A DNA stretch of 64,000 bases, from assembly GCF_042681825.1 (NCBI RefSeq), contig NZ_JBHUGH010000003.1, forward strand, positions 1 to 64,000. The letters run 5' to 3'. Shown here one piece after another: positions 7,167-15,773 of this stretch (the stretch's first letter is position 1; each line of letters opens with the position of its first letter). Position numbers and translations under genes: made by a program. Under the pieces are notes generated by a model, which saw only the letters and a program-made list of their open reading frames with translations, searched no databases and had not been told where the DNA came from. This DNA is from Halodurantibacterium flavum (lineage in GTDB: Bacteria > Pseudomonadota > Alphaproteobacteria > Rhodobacterales > Rhodobacteraceae).

Positions 7167-8363
7167 TCAACCGACCCGGTCGAGCAGCTTCTTCGCCTTG
7201 CCCTCGAGATCGAGGCGGGCGTCCTGCTGGGTCTTCGTCCGCGCGAGCCGGGTGATCCCTTGCACGAAATCGAAGATGCTCTCGGGCGGATGGCCCTCCT
7301 CGACCAGCACGGTGGCGATGATCTTCGTGGTATCGGCCTTGCTGAAACCGCGCTTGCGAAGGAAGGCGTCCCGGTCCTCGTCATTGCGCGCGACGATCTG
7401 CTGCCGGGCTGCTTTCACGCCATTGACGAAACCCATGGGCGAGGAGTTGGCGAAACGGGTCAGCGCCGGGGCGGCCTCATGGGCGAAGCGGGAGGCGGCA
7501 TATTTCGAGTGGCGGATGGTGATCTCCTGGAAATCCTCCACGCCCCACAGATTCCTGTTCTGACATACGGCACGCAAGTAGAAGCTTGCGATGCCAAGGG
7601 TTTTGGCGCCAACCTCGGAATTCCAGCAGTAAAATCCCCTGAAATAAAGATCGGGCGAACCATCGGGCAGCTTGCCGGCCTCGATCGGATTGCGATCATC
7701 GACCAGGAACAGGAACACGTCGCGATCCGAGGCATAGAGCGTGGTGGTGTCGCGGGTGATGTCGACATCCGGGTTGTAGACCCCGGTCGACCAGTCCAGC
7801 ACGCCCGGCACCTTCCAGCGGGTGTCGCCGGTGCCGTTTCCGGCGATGCGTTGCACCGCCTCGACCAGCTCGTGATCGTAGATGCGGCCGTAGTCGGGCC
7901 CGGTCACGGCCCGCAGTTCGGTGCGCCCGTCCTCGGTCTCGAAGGTCTTGACTTGCTCTGCGCGGTGAGAGGACAGGCCGTATTGCAGGTTGATGCCGGC
8001 GAGCGGCGCAGGCAGCTGACGCAGATAGGCCGCGGGCGCACCCACGAGGCTCGCGAGCTGGCCGAACGCCCAATGGGTCGGGGCCACCGGCGCCTCGGCC
8101 TTCGGCAGGACCAGTTGCAGCCGCTCGGCATTGTCGCGGCTGGCCTCGACATGGATCTTTGCGGTCTCGACGATGCGGGTGCTGCTGCGTTCGGACCGGG
8201 ATTTGACCGAGGCCCAGAGGTCGTCGAGCGAGAGATAGCGCTCGTCATCGGGCCGGTTGAACCATTCCGACGAGACGCGGCCGTTGCGCTCGCCCCGGCC
8301 GACATCCACCTTGTAACCGCCACGCTGCGGCCGCACGGGTTCCAGAATCTCAACGGTGTTCAT
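7167..8363 (-). CDS. DUF932 domain protein
   Basis: A 398-residue protein of the DUF932 family (plasmid/phage-associated, function unknown). Typical segments are LQLVLPKAEAPVAPTHWAFG near residue 85, AVTGPDYGRIYDHELVEAV, the central LYASDRDVFLFLVDDRNPIE and the C-terminal GFYCWNSEVGAKTLGIASF. The ATG at 8363 is the first start giving a native-looking N-terminus; the frame runs further upstream but with an unlikely composition. It is separated by about 180 bases from the 71-aa gene and about 230 from the HTH gene. In many plasmids and ICEs this family travels with ParB-like and RadC genes, as here. Confidence 0.85.
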   Translation of the reverse strand: MNTVEILEPVRPQRGGYKVDVGRGERNGRVSSEWFNRPDDERYLSLDDLWASVKSRSERSSTRIVETAKIHVEASRDNAERLQLVLPKAEAPVAPTHWAFGQLASLVGAPAAYLRQLPAPLAGINLQYGLSSHRAEQVKTFETEDGRTELRAVTGPDYGRIYDHELVEAVQRIAGNGTGDTRWKVPGVLDWSTGVYNPDVDITRDTTTLYASDRDVFLFLVDDRNPIEAGKLPDGSPDLYFRGFYCWNSEVGAKTLGIASFYLRAVCQNRNLWGVEDFQEITIRHSKYAASRFAHEAAPALTRFANSSPMGFVNGVKAARQQIVARNDEDRDAFLRKRGFSKADTTKIIATVLVEEGHPPESIFDFVQGITRLARTKTQQDARLDLEGKAKKLLDRVG

Positions 8364-8596
8364 GAAGATCACTCCGCGACGGGCGCCGGAGGCCTCTCCC
8401 CCGGCCATCAACCCGTCACGGAAAAACCGGCCCGCACTCTGACTCTCCAAGGGGGCGTTGCGGGGTCTCCCCGCTGAAGGGGGTGCGCCGGCAACGAAGT
8501 GCCGGCCAGGGGGAAAACCTTCCCCCACCGATGGCGGCCTCTTCCTGGATCACTGGTCCGAGCAGATGCGTTCTGTTGCGCTAAAGGGCCGCGATC

Positions 8597-9289
8597 CTAT
8601 TCGGCAGAGGCATCATAGTCATGCGCGGTCAACCTGCGGCCGATGGTTCCCATGTGCACCCCGGATTCCAGTCCCGCCAGCCGATATGCGTTCGCAACGC
8701 CAAATTCATTCGCATTGCTGGGCACGCGCTCGATGTAGGCAAGTGACAGCCCGGCCAGCAGACTGGTCGCAGCCTTGATGTCGTGGCGACGGATTTCTGT
8801 GTAATCGGTGATCTTGTCCAGACTGATATTGGCGAGGTTGGTATCGCGACCTCTGCGGGCAGCGAAGAGCAGATACAACCGGATGGCGTTGAGTTCGACC
8901 TTGTTCCTCAGCCGGAAATGGCGAAACGCCTCTATCACCGGACCTGTGTATAGTGGCGCCGCCGGAAGCTTGCACCACCCGCCGGTCGGATTGTAGCCGG
9001 CCAGCCGAAACCAACTTCTACCGTTCTGCCAGCGCTCGACGATTTTCCTGCTCTCCAGCAGGCTCAGACCTTTCGAGAGCTTGGCGCGGCTGATGTCGAT
9101 GGCCGTGCAGAGGTCGTCATATGTCACGCGGGCCAGGCCTGTCGCTTGATCAGCTCGATGTGCGATCGCGATCAGCGCCATCAGGGCAGCCGTATTGTCC
9201 GAACCACCCACTTTCCACTGAAACGCCTTCAGCCCTTCGTTCTCAATCCACCCGGAAGGGAGGTGTACCCATTTCTGCATCGCCGTCAC
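8597..9289 (-). CDS. Possible plasmid replication initiator / HTH protein
   Basis: A 230-residue protein with two winged-helix-like segments: residues 55-95 (VTYDDLCTAIDISRAKLSKG..., followed by a wing) and a second near 160-205 (ISLDKITDYTEIRRHDIKAATSLL). Two tandem winged helices resemble theta-type plasmid Rep proteins, but no family name is certain. The GTG at 9289 overlaps the stop of the small membrane gene (GTGA) with AAAGGGGG just upstream; ATG at 9280 is an alternative. Either a replication initiator or an island regulator fits the context. Confidence 0.6.
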   Translation of the reverse strand: MTAMQKWVHLPSGWIENEGLKAFQWKVGGSDNTAALMALIAIAHRADQATGLARVTYDDLCTAIDISRAKLSKGLSLLESRKIVERWQNGRSWFRLAGYNPTGGWCKLPAAPLYTGPVIEAFRHFRLRNKVELNAIRLYLLFAARRGRDTNLANISLDKITDYTEIRRHDIKAATSLLAGLSLAYIERVPSNANEFGVANAYRLAGLESGVHMGTIGRRLTAHDYDASAE

Positions 9290-9438
9290 TTGCCCCCTTT
9301 CGACACGGTGAGGACGGCGTAGATCGCGTAAGCCGCCAGACCGAAAGCCGCGAGAATGATGACGAGAACGAGTACCCCGGGCGGCAGGCCGGACAGCACG
9401 TCGGCAAGGCTGGTCAGTTGTTCCATGTGTGGCTCCAT
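9286..9438 (-). CDS. Small single-span membrane protein (50 aa)
   Basis: A 50-residue frame on the minus strand from ATG 9438 to TGA 9288-9286, too short for most gene finders. It reads MEPHMEQLTSLADVLSG, then a clear membrane segment (about residues 20-42, VLVLVIILAAFGLAAYAIYA) and a basic SKGGK tail. A second in-frame ATG at 9426 is possible. Its stop overlaps the GTG of the HTH/replication-like gene. It is the first gene of the island block, just downstream of an AT-rich region and a perfect palindrome, so it probably heads the transcription unit. Confidence 0.6.
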   Translation of the reverse strand: MEPHMEQLTSLADVLSGLPPGVLVLVIILAAFGLAAYAIYAVLTVSKGGK

Positions 9439-9749
9439 CGTTTTGGACAGCTCGAGCGATGAAGCGAAATTTCGTATGCCCTTGATCTTGTCTCTAGAGA
9501 CAGTGACAGGGCAATATCAATGGTATTTGACAAATTATGTACTTATACCAGTGGCTTACAGATTATACAACAGACTTTATACGCTCCTGAAACAGTTCAT
9601 AAGCCAAGGCTCGTGAACCAAATGCAGAAAAACTGATGCAGTGTGCAATCAAAGCTTGCCTCCCCCGATGAATCTTTGATGCCGTCTAAGCAACGAGTTT
9701 GAACCCGAGTTGTCGCCATAGCAACTCTTCCAGAGTCTCGCGCCTTCAC
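9439..9749. other. AT-rich intergenic region of the island
   Basis: This 311-base stretch contains no supportable gene. Its central part (about 9510-9600) is clearly richer in A/T than anything else in the island, and includes TATAAT-like hexamers on the minus strand and the 14-bp palindrome described separately. It probably holds the promoter of the minus-strand island block and could also be an origin-like region. No iteron series was seen. Confidence 0.5.
9489..9502. promoter_or_regulatory. Perfect 14-bp palindrome, candidate operator
   Basis: TGTCTCTAGAGACA reads identically on both strands. It lies about 50 bases upstream of the start of the small membrane protein gene that opens the plasmid-like block. 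The position and symmetry suggest a dimeric repressor site, perhaps for the winged-helix protein encoded two genes downstream or for a regulator outside the window. Confidence 0.45.
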
Positions 9750-10145
9750 CCTGAACGGGTTCCCGGCTGGCCGCCGGCCTTTCTTCATCGCGATGCCCGC
9801 CGCCCGCGCCGCATCGACGGACGGGCGCTGCTGGCACCCTTCGATCCCCTGATTTGGGAACGCGATCGGGCCGAGCGCCTGTTCGGCTTTCGCTACCGGA
9901 TCGAGATCTATGTGCCAGCCGCAAAGCGCCAGCATGGCTATTATGTACTGCCCTTCCTTCTCGGCGACCGCCTCGTGGCACGGGTGGACCTCAAGGCCGA
10001 TCGCCCGAAAGCGCGCCTTCTCGTCCAGGCGGTGCATCCTGAACCGGACGCCCCCGTCGGAACAGCAGAGGCGCTGCAAGCGGAGCTGGCACAGCTCGCA
10101 CAATGGCTCGGATTGTCTGAGGTTTCAGCCCAGCACAAGGGATGA
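9750..10145 (+). pseudogene. 3' fragment of a YcaQ-type DNA glycosylase gene
   Basis: The frame ending at TGA 10143-10145 encodes PAFLHRDARRPRRIDGRALL, then SPFDP-like APFDPLIWERDRAERLFGF and RYRIEIYVPAAKRQHGYYVL, the hallmark C-terminus of winged-helix YcaQ/AlkX glycosylases that unhook interstrand crosslinks. These proteins are normally about 390-410 residues; only about the last 130 are here. Upstream sequence does not continue the family. No start or ribosome binding site fits, so this is a 5'-truncated relic lying between the island block and the integrase. Confidence 0.8.
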
Positions 10146-10201
10146 TCCGCGATCAGCCTCGCAGCTTGATTGGGCTCCGATGTTCGTGGAGACAACCATT
10201 T

Positions 10202-11476
10202 TCACGCCGCCTGCTTGCTATTCCGTTCAGCGCGCGCTTCCTCGCCCTTGCCTGCCAGAAGAGATGCGATCTCTTCGCAAGTTCTGGTGACAGCAAGTTT
10301 CAGGGCTTCGTCAATATGAACATAGCCTTGGGTTACACTCTGTGCAGCGTGACCCAGGAGGGCGCGAATGGTCAGTTCCGAGAAACCGAGGTCGCCAGCC
10401 ACGCTTCCGAAAGTGTGGCGCAGCGTATGCGGTGTAACCCCCTCGATGCCGACCATTGCGCAGAGCCGGGCGAGGCAGGCCTTGGCGGCCGTATAGTGAC
10501 GATCGCCTGAGTCGGACGGGAAAACGTAGGGGCAGTTCCCGCGGACGGGCTGGCTGGCCGCGAGCTTTGCGGCGGACGGACCGACTGCGCGGATCTGGGC
10601 GTCGCTCTTGGTGTCAGGGAAGGCGACATAGCAGGCATTGGCGTGAAGCCATTCCCATTTCAGGCCTTGTCCTTCGGAGAGCCGAAAGCCGGTGAGAAGC
10701 AGGAAGCGCACAATGGCGAGCCCCACCGGGCTCTCTCCATTGCGCTCGGCAAAGCGCATGGCCTCGCCGAGCTTCCTGATCTCTGCGGTGCTCAAACGGC
10801 GCGTTTTTTTGTTGCCCGCAAGCCGCCGCACGCCTTTGGTCGGGTGACCGTTGATCTTGTCGAGACGCGCCGCATGACTGAGGACGCTTTGCAGGGTCGC
10901 GACCGTCCTCGCCGCAACACCAGGCCCGCCAGAGGGCACTCCCCCGCGGCCCTTGCCGCGTGGCTTGGCCGTTTTTCCGGCAACGATGTCTGACTGCATT
11001 CCTTCGATGTCGACGACCTTCAGGGAATGAGCGAAGCGCTTGCCGAGCAGAGGTTTGATATGCGTCTCGATCCGGCTCTTGTCGAGCGCGAGCGTGGACG
11101 CTTTGATCGGGCGGTTGCGTCGCCCAAGAATACGGCCTTCCCCCGCTTCTTCGATATACCAGTCGCAAAGTTCGGCAACCGTGATCGCGACTGGGCTGCT
11201 CTCTTCCAGCGCCGGATCCTGACCACCCGCGACGAGGCCGAGCTTTATTCTGGCCTCGTCGCGCGCCTGATCGACAGTCATGACTCCATAGCGGCCCAGC
11301 TTGATGCGGCGGCTTTTCCCTTCAGATGTCCTGTACTGAAGGACGAAGGTCTTGAGGCCCGAAGGGACGATGCGGACGCCAAAGCCCTTCAGGTCGCCAT
11401 CCCACAGGAAATCCTGCCCGCTTTGGGGCGGCAAAAGGGCGTCCACCGATCGCTTGGTCAGCTTGGCCATTGTCAA
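10202..11476 (-). CDS. int: Tyrosine-type site-specific integrase
   Basis: A 424-residue integrase of the P4/DUF4102 type: N-terminal DUF4102 arm-binding domain (about 1-90), SAM-like core-binding domain (about 95-210) and catalytic domain (about 225-400). The catalytic set is complete: Arg265 (TGFRLSEGQ), Lys290, His350 and Arg353 (HTLRHTF), His376 (LLGH) and Tyr385. Two in-frame ATGs (11476, 11470) are possible starts. The gene lies about 190 bases from the tRNA-Gly fragment, with its 5' end facing it, the usual layout for integrases that use a tRNA 3' end as attachment site. It is probably active. Confidence 0.95.
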   Translation of the reverse strand: MTMAKLTKRSVDALLPPQSGQDFLWDGDLKGFGVRIVPSGLKTFVLQYRTSEGKSRRIKLGRYGVMTVDQARDEARIKLGLVAGGQDPALEESSPVAITVAELCDWYIEEAGEGRILGRRNRPIKASTLALDKSRIETHIKPLLGKRFAHSLKVVDIEGMQSDIVAGKTAKPRGKGRGGVPSGGPGVAARTVATLQSVLSHAARLDKINGHPTKGVRRLAGNKKTRRLSTAEIRKLGEAMRFAERNGESPVGLAIVRFLLLTGFRLSEGQGLKWEWLHANACYVAFPDTKSDAQIRAVGPSAAKLAASQPVRGNCPYVFPSDSGDRHYTAAKACLARLCAMVGIEGVTPHTLRHTFGSVAGDLGFSELTIRALLGHAAQSVTQGYVHIDEALKLAVTRTCEEIASLLAGKGEEARAERNSKQAA

Positions 11477-11664
11477 CCTCTCACACTAAACTCGCCCACC
11501 GTCCCGCTTACATTATCACAGGCGGTGAAAAATGTAAGCACTATGTAAGCAAAATGACGGAAGTCATGGGGCACACGTAGCGAGGCATGGCGCAAAGAGT
11601 TTTCATATTACTGTTGTTTTATAGCATCTTAGAGGTCAATCGGAAAGCCTAGCGAACATAAACC

Positions 11665-11715
11665 ATGACCTTGCCAAGGTTAGGGTCGTGAGTTCGAATC
11701 TCATCGCCCGCTCCA
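11665..11715 (+). other. tRNA-Gly(GCC) 3' fragment, island attachment site (att)
   Basis: The sequence carries the anticodon arm of tRNA-Gly (stem TGACC/GGTTA, loop TTGCCAA with anticodon GCC), the variable region, the T arm (GTTCGAATC loop) and the 3' acceptor strand CGCCCGC-T-CCA. The D arm and 5' acceptor strand are absent: upstream of 11665 the sequence is unrelated. A tRNA 3' half next to an integrase gene is the classic product of integration, the intact tRNA being rebuilt at the far end of the island. It is not a functional tRNA. Confidence 0.85.
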
Positions 11716-11719
11716 ACAA

Positions 11720-11747
11720 AAAAGGCCGGTCTCACGACCGGCCTTTT
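11720..11747. terminator. Rho-independent terminator
   Basis: AAAAGGCCGGT at 11720-11730 and ACCGGCCTTTT at 11737-11747 form an 11-bp stem with a 6-base loop, with A and T runs on both sides. It originally terminated the tRNA-Gly(GCC) gene and can also serve the acyl-CoA synthetase gene reading towards it. Confidence 0.85.
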
Positions 11748-11781
11748 GTTTTCTGCCCTCTTCCGCACGCCCCGCCGGGCG

Positions 11782-13674
11782 TCAGGCCCATTCCCAGGGA
11801 CGGGTGAACTGGCCCAGGGTTTCCTGCACCTTGGCATCCGCGACGCTGTCCTCCCGGTGCAACCGCGCGACCAGGCCGCGCTTGCGATCCTCAACGACCT
11901 CGGCCACCGTCACGGCCAGTCCGGCCTCGGCCAGCGCCGCGTCATAGACGCGCTTGATGGCGAGCTTGCGCAGTTCCGGCTTGAACACCTTCCCGACCGC
12001 AGTCTTCGGAAGCTCGGACAGGATTTCGATGTACTTGGGCATGGCGGCCCGTTCGGGGATGCGCCCGTCGACATGTTCAAGCAGCGCATCCGGCGTGACC
12101 TCGGCCCCTGCCACCAGTTCGACATAGGCGCAGGGCAATTCGCCCGCAACGGCGTCCGGCTGCCCGATGGCGCCGGCGAAAGCGACGGCAGGATGGCTCA
12201 GCAACGCGTCCTCGATCATGGCGGGGTCGATATTGTGCCCGCCCCGGATGATCAGGTCCTTGGCGCGGCCGGTGATGTAAAGATATCCATCCGCGTCCAG
12301 CCGCCCCAGATCGCCGGTGCGCAGATAGCGCCCTTCGGCAAAGAGACCGCGGTTCTTGTCCACCTCGGTATAGGTCGATCCCTCGAACACGCCGGGGTTT
12401 GCGATGCAGATCTCGCCCACCTCATCGACGCCACATTCGCGCCGGACGCTGCCATCGCCATCCGCGTCCAGAATCCGGACATGGGTGTAGGGAAAGGGAA
12501 TGCCGACCGAGCCGATCTTTTTCTGGCCCTCGGGCGGGTTGATCGAGACTAGGCAGGTCGCCTCGGTCAGGCCGTATCCCTCGACAATGGTCACGCCGGT
12601 CGCCTTTTCGAAGCGGTTATAAAGCTCCACCGGTAGGGGGGCCGAACCGGAAAAGGCGTATTTCAATGACGAGACATCGGCATTCACCGGGCGCTGCATC
12701 AGCGCGGAAATGGCGGTCGGAACCGTGATGACAAACGTCACCTTCCACCGCTCGATCAGCTTCCAGAAGTTGTCGAAGACCCCTTCCCCGCGATAGCCGG
12801 CGGGCGTCGGAAAGACCCCATGCGCCCCCGAAGAAATCAGCGACATAAGGATCGGATAGGCCGCGAAAACGTGGAAAAGCGGCAAGGGGCAGATGACCGT
12901 ATCCTGTTCCGTGAACAGCAGCCGATGCCCGAGCCAGCCGTTATAGATCATGCCCGACGCCTTGTGCTGCGCAACCTTGGGCATCCCCGTCGTGCCGCCC
13001 GTATGGAAATAGGCGCAGATCCGGTCCTCGGTCGCGTCTGCAAAGGTCAGCCTGTCGGCGGGCTGCGCGGCCCGCGCCTTGTTGAAATCGAGCACGCGGG
13101 CCTTGTGGGTGACCGGATTCCTGGGGCGGATCAGGGGCACGATCCAGCGTTTCGGCGGCGTCAGATAGCCGTTGAGGTCGACCTCCAGCACCGTCTTGAC
13201 CGACGGCGCAAGGGCTACGGCCTCGGCCACCTTCTGGCCCACATCCGTCTTGGGAAAGGCGCGGAGCGTCACGACGACCTTGGCCCCCGTTTCCCGAAGG
13301 ATGGCGGCAATCTGTTCCGGCTCCAGCAACGGGTTGATGGGGTTCACGATGCCTGCGGTCGCACCGCCGATCAGGGTCACCGCGGTCTCAAGGCAATTTG
13401 GCAGGACGAAGGCGACAACATCCTTCTCGCCCACGCCGAGGCTGCGAAAGAGGTTCGCCACCTGCGTGACCTGATCCATGAACTCTGCCCAGCTCAGGGT
13501 TTTCGCGGGATCGGTCGCACCTGACAAAAGCTGAAAACTGATCGCCGGGCGGTCGCCATGGGCGGCGCGCGTTCTGGCCAAAAGCCCGTAGACCGAGGCG
13601 GGAAGCCCCCGCGCATCCCAGGGCATTTCGGCTTCGATCGCGTCGCGGTCGGCAAGCGTTGCATAGGCTGACAT
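11782..13674 (-). CDS. Acyl-CoA synthetase (AMP-forming, FadD-like)
   Basis: A 630-residue adenylate-forming enzyme that activates a fatty or aryl acid to its CoA thioester. The AMP-binding P-loop is YFHTGGTTGMPK at 222-233; later motifs are EGYGLTEA, RTGDLG and the C-terminal lysine region AVGKVFKPELR. Start is ATG 13674 with GGGAG about 10 bases upstream. The N-terminal 60 residues before the domain are longer than in E. coli FadD. The substrate is not evident; a medium/long-chain acid is likely since beta-oxidation genes lie elsewhere in the window. The stop lies 35 bases from the bidirectional terminator. The ABC exporter gene upstream is on the same strand, 94 bases away. Confidence 0.9.
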   Translation of the reverse strand: MSAYATLADRDAIEAEMPWDARGLPASVYGLLARTRAAHGDRPAISFQLLSGATDPAKTLSWAEFMDQVTQVANLFRSLGVGEKDVVAFVLPNCLETAVTLIGGATAGIVNPINPLLEPEQIAAILRETGAKVVVTLRAFPKTDVGQKVAEAVALAPSVKTVLEVDLNGYLTPPKRWIVPLIRPRNPVTHKARVLDFNKARAAQPADRLTFADATEDRICAYFHTGGTTGMPKVAQHKASGMIYNGWLGHRLLFTEQDTVICPLPLFHVFAAYPILMSLISSGAHGVFPTPAGYRGEGVFDNFWKLIERWKVTFVITVPTAISALMQRPVNADVSSLKYAFSGSAPLPVELYNRFEKATGVTIVEGYGLTEATCLVSINPPEGQKKIGSVGIPFPYTHVRILDADGDGSVRRECGVDEVGEICIANPGVFEGSTYTEVDKNRGLFAEGRYLRTGDLGRLDADGYLYITGRAKDLIIRGGHNIDPAMIEDALLSHPAVAFAGAIGQPDAVAGELPCAYVELVAGAEVTPDALLEHVDGRIPERAAMPKYIEILSELPKTAVGKVFKPELRKLAIKRVYDAALAEAGLAVTVAEVVEDRKRGLVARLHREDSVADAKVQETLGQFTRPWEWA

Positions 13675-13767
13675 TCGTTTCTTCTCCCCTCCCCGGCCCT
13701 CCTCCGGACCCTTGGGGCAAATTTGGCCGCAACCGGCAGTGGGGTGCAAGCGTGACGCTGCGCCCTT

Positions 13768-15573
13768 TCAGGCTGCGGCACTGCCCTCGGTGAACTGGAG
13801 CCGCGCAAGTCGCGCATAGAGCCCGTTCCGGGCGACAAGCGCGTCATGGGTGCCGCTGTCGACGATGCGGCCATGATCGAAGACGATGATCCGGTCGGCC
13901 TTTTTGACGGTGGCGAGCCTGTGGGCCACGATCAGCGTCGTCCGCCCCTCGGCCAATCGTTCGACGGCGGCCTGCACCGCGCGCTCCGATTCCGCATCGA
14001 GGGCCGAGGTCGCCTCATCCAGCAGCAGGATCGGGGCATCGCGCAGGATGGCACGGGCAATGGCCACGCGCTGCCGCTGCCCCCCGGACAAAAGGACGCC
14101 GCGTTCGCCAAGCTCTGTGTCATAGCCCCGCGGCAGGGCCGACAGGAAATCATGCGCTGCAGCGGCCCGTGCGGCCTCGTCCACCTCCGCATCCGTGGCC
14201 TCGGGGCGCCCGAAACGGATGTTTTCGCGGGCGCTGGCCGCAAAGATGACGGGTTCCTGGGGCACCATCGACAGGGCGGCGCGAAAGTCGCTGCGTGCCA
14301 TGTCGCGCAGATCGACGCCGTCGATGGTGATGCTGCCACCGCTCGGGTCATAGAATCGCTGCAAAAGCTGGATGATCGTTGTCTTGCCCGCGCCCGAGGG
14401 GCCGACCAGCGCCACAGTCTCGCCCGGGCTGATGTCGAGCGTGACACCATTCAGCGCCGCAATTCCGGGCCGCGCGGGATACCGGAAGGTCACATCCTGG
14501 AACCGGACCTCGCCGCGGACCGGGCGCGGCAGGGCGACAGGTGTGGCCGGGTCCTCGACCGCGTCGGCTGCGGCAAGGAGTTCCATCAACCGCTCGGTCG
14601 CACCGGCTGCCCGCTGAAGCTCGCCCCAGATCTCTGACAGGGCCCCGACGGCGCCTGCGACCATCACGGCGTAGATGACGAACTGGACAAGAACCCCCGC
14701 CGTCATCGCCCCCGAGCGCACATCGTTCGCCCCGATCCAGAGCACGCCGACAATCCCGTTGAACACAAGAAAAATGACGATCACCGTCATGATCGCGCGG
14801 GTGCCGATGCGGCGCCGTGCGGCGTCAAAGGCGCGCTCGGTCACATCGGAAAAGGCGGCCCGGCTGACCCGTTCATGCGTGAAGGACTGCACCGTCTGCG
14901 CCGCCATGAGCGCCTCGGCCGCATTGGCAGAACTTGCCGCGATCAGGTCCTGGCTTTCGCGGCTGAGAACGCGCAGGCGCCGGCCCATGACCACGATGGG
15001 GACGATGACCATCGGCACCAGCAGCAGGACAAGGCCCGTCAGCTTGCCGCTGGTCAGAAGCATCAGCACCAGCCCACCCGCCAGCAGCAAGAGGTTGCGC
15101 AGCGCGATCGAGACGCTGGACCCGATGACCGACAGAACGAGCGTCGTGTCCGTGGTAAGACGTGACAGAATCTCGCCGGTCATGATCCGCTCGAAGAAAG
15201 AGGGGCTCATTCCGATCATGCGATCAAAGAGCGCGCGCCGGATGTCGGCCACCACCCGTTCCCCCAGCCGCGTCACCATGTAGTAGCGCGCGCCCGTCCC
15301 GAGCGCGAGCAGCGCGACGATACCAAGCGCGGCGGCGAAATACTGGTTCAGCAGCGTCACGTCATCCGCGTTGAAGGTGTCGACCACCCTGCGTACTGCA
15401 ATCGGCAGCAGCAGCGAAACGAACGCCGTCAGCGTAAGCGCCGCAATCGCCCCCCACATCAGCGCACGATAGGGCCGGATAAAGGGCAGAAGTCCCGAAA
15501 GCGCGCCCACGCGCCGTGATTTCGGGCGATCCTGAGGCGCAGCCTGTTCCTGCGCGGGGGTCTGATTGGCCAT
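13768..15573 (-). CDS. ABC exporter, fused permease and ATPase (MsbA-like)
   Basis: A 601-residue half-transporter: six-helix ABC membrane domain at about residues 35-330 and a nucleotide-binding domain from about 355. Walker A is GPSGAGKTT at 391-399; the signature LSGGQRQR, Walker B ILLLDEATSALD and the H-loop IVAHRL follow. It works as a homodimer in the inner membrane, and this subclass exports lipids or hydrophobic compounds. Start ATG 15573 gives a 20-residue hydrophilic N-terminus; a longer frame to 15753 is not native. The neighbours do not reveal the substrate. The symporter gene begins about 200 bases away in the opposite direction. Confidence 0.92.
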   Translation of the reverse strand: MANQTPAQEQAAPQDRPKSRRVGALSGLLPFIRPYRALMWGAIAALTLTAFVSLLLPIAVRRVVDTFNADDVTLLNQYFAAALGIVALLALGTGARYYMVTRLGERVVADIRRALFDRMIGMSPSFFERIMTGEILSRLTTDTTLVLSVIGSSVSIALRNLLLLAGGLVLMLLTSGKLTGLVLLLVPMVIVPIVVMGRRLRVLSRESQDLIAASSANAAEALMAAQTVQSFTHERVSRAAFSDVTERAFDAARRRIGTRAIMTVIVIFLVFNGIVGVLWIGANDVRSGAMTAGVLVQFVIYAVMVAGAVGALSEIWGELQRAAGATERLMELLAAADAVEDPATPVALPRPVRGEVRFQDVTFRYPARPGIAALNGVTLDISPGETVALVGPSGAGKTTIIQLLQRFYDPSGGSITIDGVDLRDMARSDFRAALSMVPQEPVIFAASARENIRFGRPEATDAEVDEAARAAAAHDFLSALPRGYDTELGERGVLLSGGQRQRVAIARAILRDAPILLLDEATSALDAESERAVQAAVERLAEGRTTLIVAHRLATVKKADRIIVFDHGRIVDSGTHDALVARNGLYARLARLQFTEGSAAA

Positions 15574-15773
15574 GGTCTTTCCGTCGCTGCCAGAGCTTCG
15601 TTTACGGCACCGCCGCCATTGCGGCAAGCGCAGGGGCGGCGACGCATGGACGCGGGCAGCCCGCCACCGGCACGCCGGATGCGCGATCCCTTGCAGATCG
15701 CGGACGAAAGGGGGTTCAATTATCCATCCGCACATGTCAAAGACCCGCGCCATCGAAACAGGTGAGGATATCC

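Larger units (their letters stand above)
1..11715. mobile_element. Right part of an integrated genomic island (tRNA-Gly target)
   Basis: The right edge is set by a 3' tRNA-Gly(GCC) fragment at 11665-11715 with no 5' half, next to a tyrosine integrase at 10202-11476. The content up to that point is plasmid-like (ParB-like, RadC, DUF932, HTH/replication-like genes, insertion sequences), while everything to the right is chromosomal housekeeping. No intact tRNA-Gly(GCC) is seen to the left, so the other end must lie before position 1. No conjugation, relaxase or replication-origin genes are visible in this part, so whether it is an ICE, an integrated plasmid or a defective island cannot be decided here. 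Confidence 0.75.

Noticed and set aside
9699..9749. N-terminal extension of the YcaQ-like fragment to an ATG at 9699
   Set aside because: The first 17 residues do not match the family and no binding site precedes the ATG, so this is a chance start before a relic.
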